NCBI GenBank assembly: GCA_002298155.1
Contig: DBME01000198.1
Span: 1-16,956 of the forward strand
Origin: Holophagaceae bacterium UBA706
GTDB taxonomy: Bacteria; Acidobacteriota; Holophagae; Holophagales; Holophagaceae
Length of the DNA stretch: 16,956 nucleotides
Direction: 5' to 3'
Part shown: piece after piece, positions 16,147-16,956 of the stretch
Position numbering within the stretch: position 1 is the first letter of the stretch
How the letters are laid out: each line of letters opens with the position of its first letter
Notes under the pieces: model-generated
Seen by the model: the letters and a program-made list of their open reading frames with translations, nothing else
Databases searched by the model: none
Told to the model about the DNA's origin: nothing
Made by a program: the position numbers and the translations under genes

Positions 16147-16234
16147 CCAGCCCTGTGGTTCCGAGAAAAACCAGCGTCCGGCATTTCGTCGAATTTTGCC
16201 CAATCTCAGGGAACACCGACGACATGAGGCCAGC

Positions 16235-16411
16235 GTGGAAGACCGGAAGCTATCCAGGGAACAGATCGCCCTTTCGATCCTGAACGGACTGAGCCCGACC
16301 CTGGGTCTCGCGTCCGAATACTACACGTCCAACGACCAGGCCAAGCGGGAGGCCTGCCAGATGGTCTTCCAGATGGCGGACATCTTCATCCAGGAGCGGG
16401 ATAAGGCCTAG
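16235..16411 (+). CDS. Small protein of 58 residues, function unknown
   Basis: I do not recognise this protein. It reads as two or three helices: REQIALSILNGLSPTLGLAS, then EYYTSNDQAKREACQMVFQM and ADIFIQERDKA. It has one cysteine, no signal peptide and no membrane segment. The GTG at 16235 was chosen because GAGG (16226-16229) sits five bases upstream. The frame remains open back into the hemerythrin gene, but the TATAAT at 16141 lies inside that longer version, so a long start is unlikely. Its stop shares CTAG with the convergent gene. The likely private promoter and leader suggest it is independently controlled. Confidence 0.6.
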   Translation: MEDRKLSREQIALSILNGLSPTLGLASEYYTSNDQAKREACQMVFQMADIFIQERDKA

Positions 16412-16710
16412 GCTTTCCGTCCCTGGCCCTTGTTCAGGATGCCGTCCACGCTGATGAGCAGGTCCGCCAGGGGCTTCAGCTCCGAGGCGTTCAGCGTCAG
16501 CTCCCCATCCTCCACCGGGAAGAAGCGCTCCAGCTCCTCCCGCCACCGCCACCATTTCAGCGACAGCGCCCCACTGGGGGTCCGGCTGACCCACAGCTCG
16601 AAGTCCTTCCGATGCAGCATTCCGAGGATGTGACCCGGAGCGGGCGCTTCGCCCCCGTCCGGGAGGACGGGCTCCTTCAGGAATGGAACAACGTTGGATG
16701 GTCTATTCAT
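16408..16710 (-). CDS. Conserved-looking cytoplasmic protein, function unknown
   Basis: I do not recognise this 99-residue protein. It has a Pro-rich N-terminus (VVPFLKEPVLPDGGEAPAPG), a middle HILGMLHRKDFELWVSR that looks beta-like, and a Trp-rich helix (LKWWRWREELERFF) followed by LTLNASELKPLADLLISVDG. No signal peptide, metal site or catalytic motif is evident. ATG at 16710 is the most natural start, but AAGGG is about eleven bases away, and a GTG at 16722 is possible. It converges on the 58-residue gene with overlapping stops. The base composition upstream (16711-16900) is less GC-rich, consistent with its promoter region. Confidence 0.6.
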   Translation of the reverse strand: MNRPSNVVPFLKEPVLPDGGEAPAPGHILGMLHRKDFELWVSRTPSGALSLKWWRWREELERFFPVEDGELTLNASELKPLADLLISVDGILNKGQGRKA

Positions 16711-16901
16711 TGCCCACGGCACCCTTCGGGGGTAATTCAGCAAGGTTCCGTAACGAGTCATTCAGGAGAGCGGAACACAGCGAAGTCCGCTCAGCAAAAT
16801 TACCATCCTTATGCTTGGCTTGTCTGGAGTTCATAGGCCTCGCTGATCCCATGATTCCCAATGCTCCTTTGCAGGCCTGAACGCGTGGCTGCCATCGCGG
16901 C

Positions 16902-16930
16902 CTGTCAAGCCGGCGCCTCTGCGATATAAG
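16902..16930 (+). promoter_or_regulatory. Predicted promoter reading out of the window
   Basis: CTGTCA (16902-16907, four of six matches to TTGACA) and TATAAG (16925-16930, five of six matches to TATAAT) are 17 bases apart. No gene begins before the window ends, so it probably serves a plus-strand gene just to the right. The rest of 16711-16956 shows no supported gene, hairpin terminator or repeat. Confidence 0.5.
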
Positions 16931-16956
16931 GGCACGGCCGGGGGGGATGGTTAGGA

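Noticed and set aside
16064..16234. Longer 115-codon version of the small protein
   Set aside because: Its first part overlaps the hemerythrin end and contains the TATAAT element, and it reads as Arg-rich noise.

Overview
The window is very GC-rich, with short gaps between genes, several overlapping start and stop codons, and TTG and GTG starts preceded by good ribosome binding sites. The gene mix is a ModE/ModABC molybdate locus, two hybrid sensor kinases, a type III polyketide synthase, a corrinoid-protein operon with a DUF1638 gene, and a bacteriohemerythrin. This would fit a chromosomal region of an anaerobic or microaerophilic, high-GC soil or sediment bacterium. Acidobacteriota of the Holophaga/Geothrix type is my best guess, but it is inferred from style and content and not proven. 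I see no rRNA, tRNA, CRISPR array, insertion sequence or phage gene.

Layout. Positions 1-1978 (minus strand) hold modE, then modA-modB-modC. A clear 9-6-9 inverted repeat overlaps a predicted modA promoter, and modC is cut by the window edge. Positions 2076-3791 (plus) encode a membrane-anchored PAS hybrid histidine kinase. Positions 3944-6321 (plus) form a tight three-gene operon: a type III polyketide synthase, a five-helix membrane protein rich in His/Asp/Glu, and a UbiG-like O-methyltransferase. It probably makes and decorates a lipid-like polyketide such as an alkylpyrone, alkylresorcinol or quinone. Positions 6318-7964 (minus) are phosphoglucomutase, converging on the methyltransferase and sharing a CTAG stop with it. 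Positions 8040-9879 (minus) hold three unrecognised secreted or membrane proteins in a coupled cassette. After about 500 bases without a supported gene comes a secreted protein with an Arg-Arg-Glu-Asp repeat tail (10379-10903, minus).

Positions 11253-15618 (plus) carry the most interesting operon: a corrinoid-binding protein, a uroporphyrinogen-decarboxylase/MtaA-family methyltransferase homologue, a DUF1638 protein, and a soluble GAF-PAS hybrid histidine kinase. All are adjacent or overlapping. The methyltransferase homologue lacks both cysteines of the usual zinc site, and the kinase reading frame overlaps the DUF1638 gene. This suggests a corrinoid or methyl-transfer module with its own signalling output. 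A bacteriohemerythrin follows (15682-16089), then a 58-residue orphan protein with its own promoter, and a convergent 99-residue orphan protein that again shares a CTAG stop. The last 246 bases hold no supported gene, but they end in a good promoter pointing out of the window.
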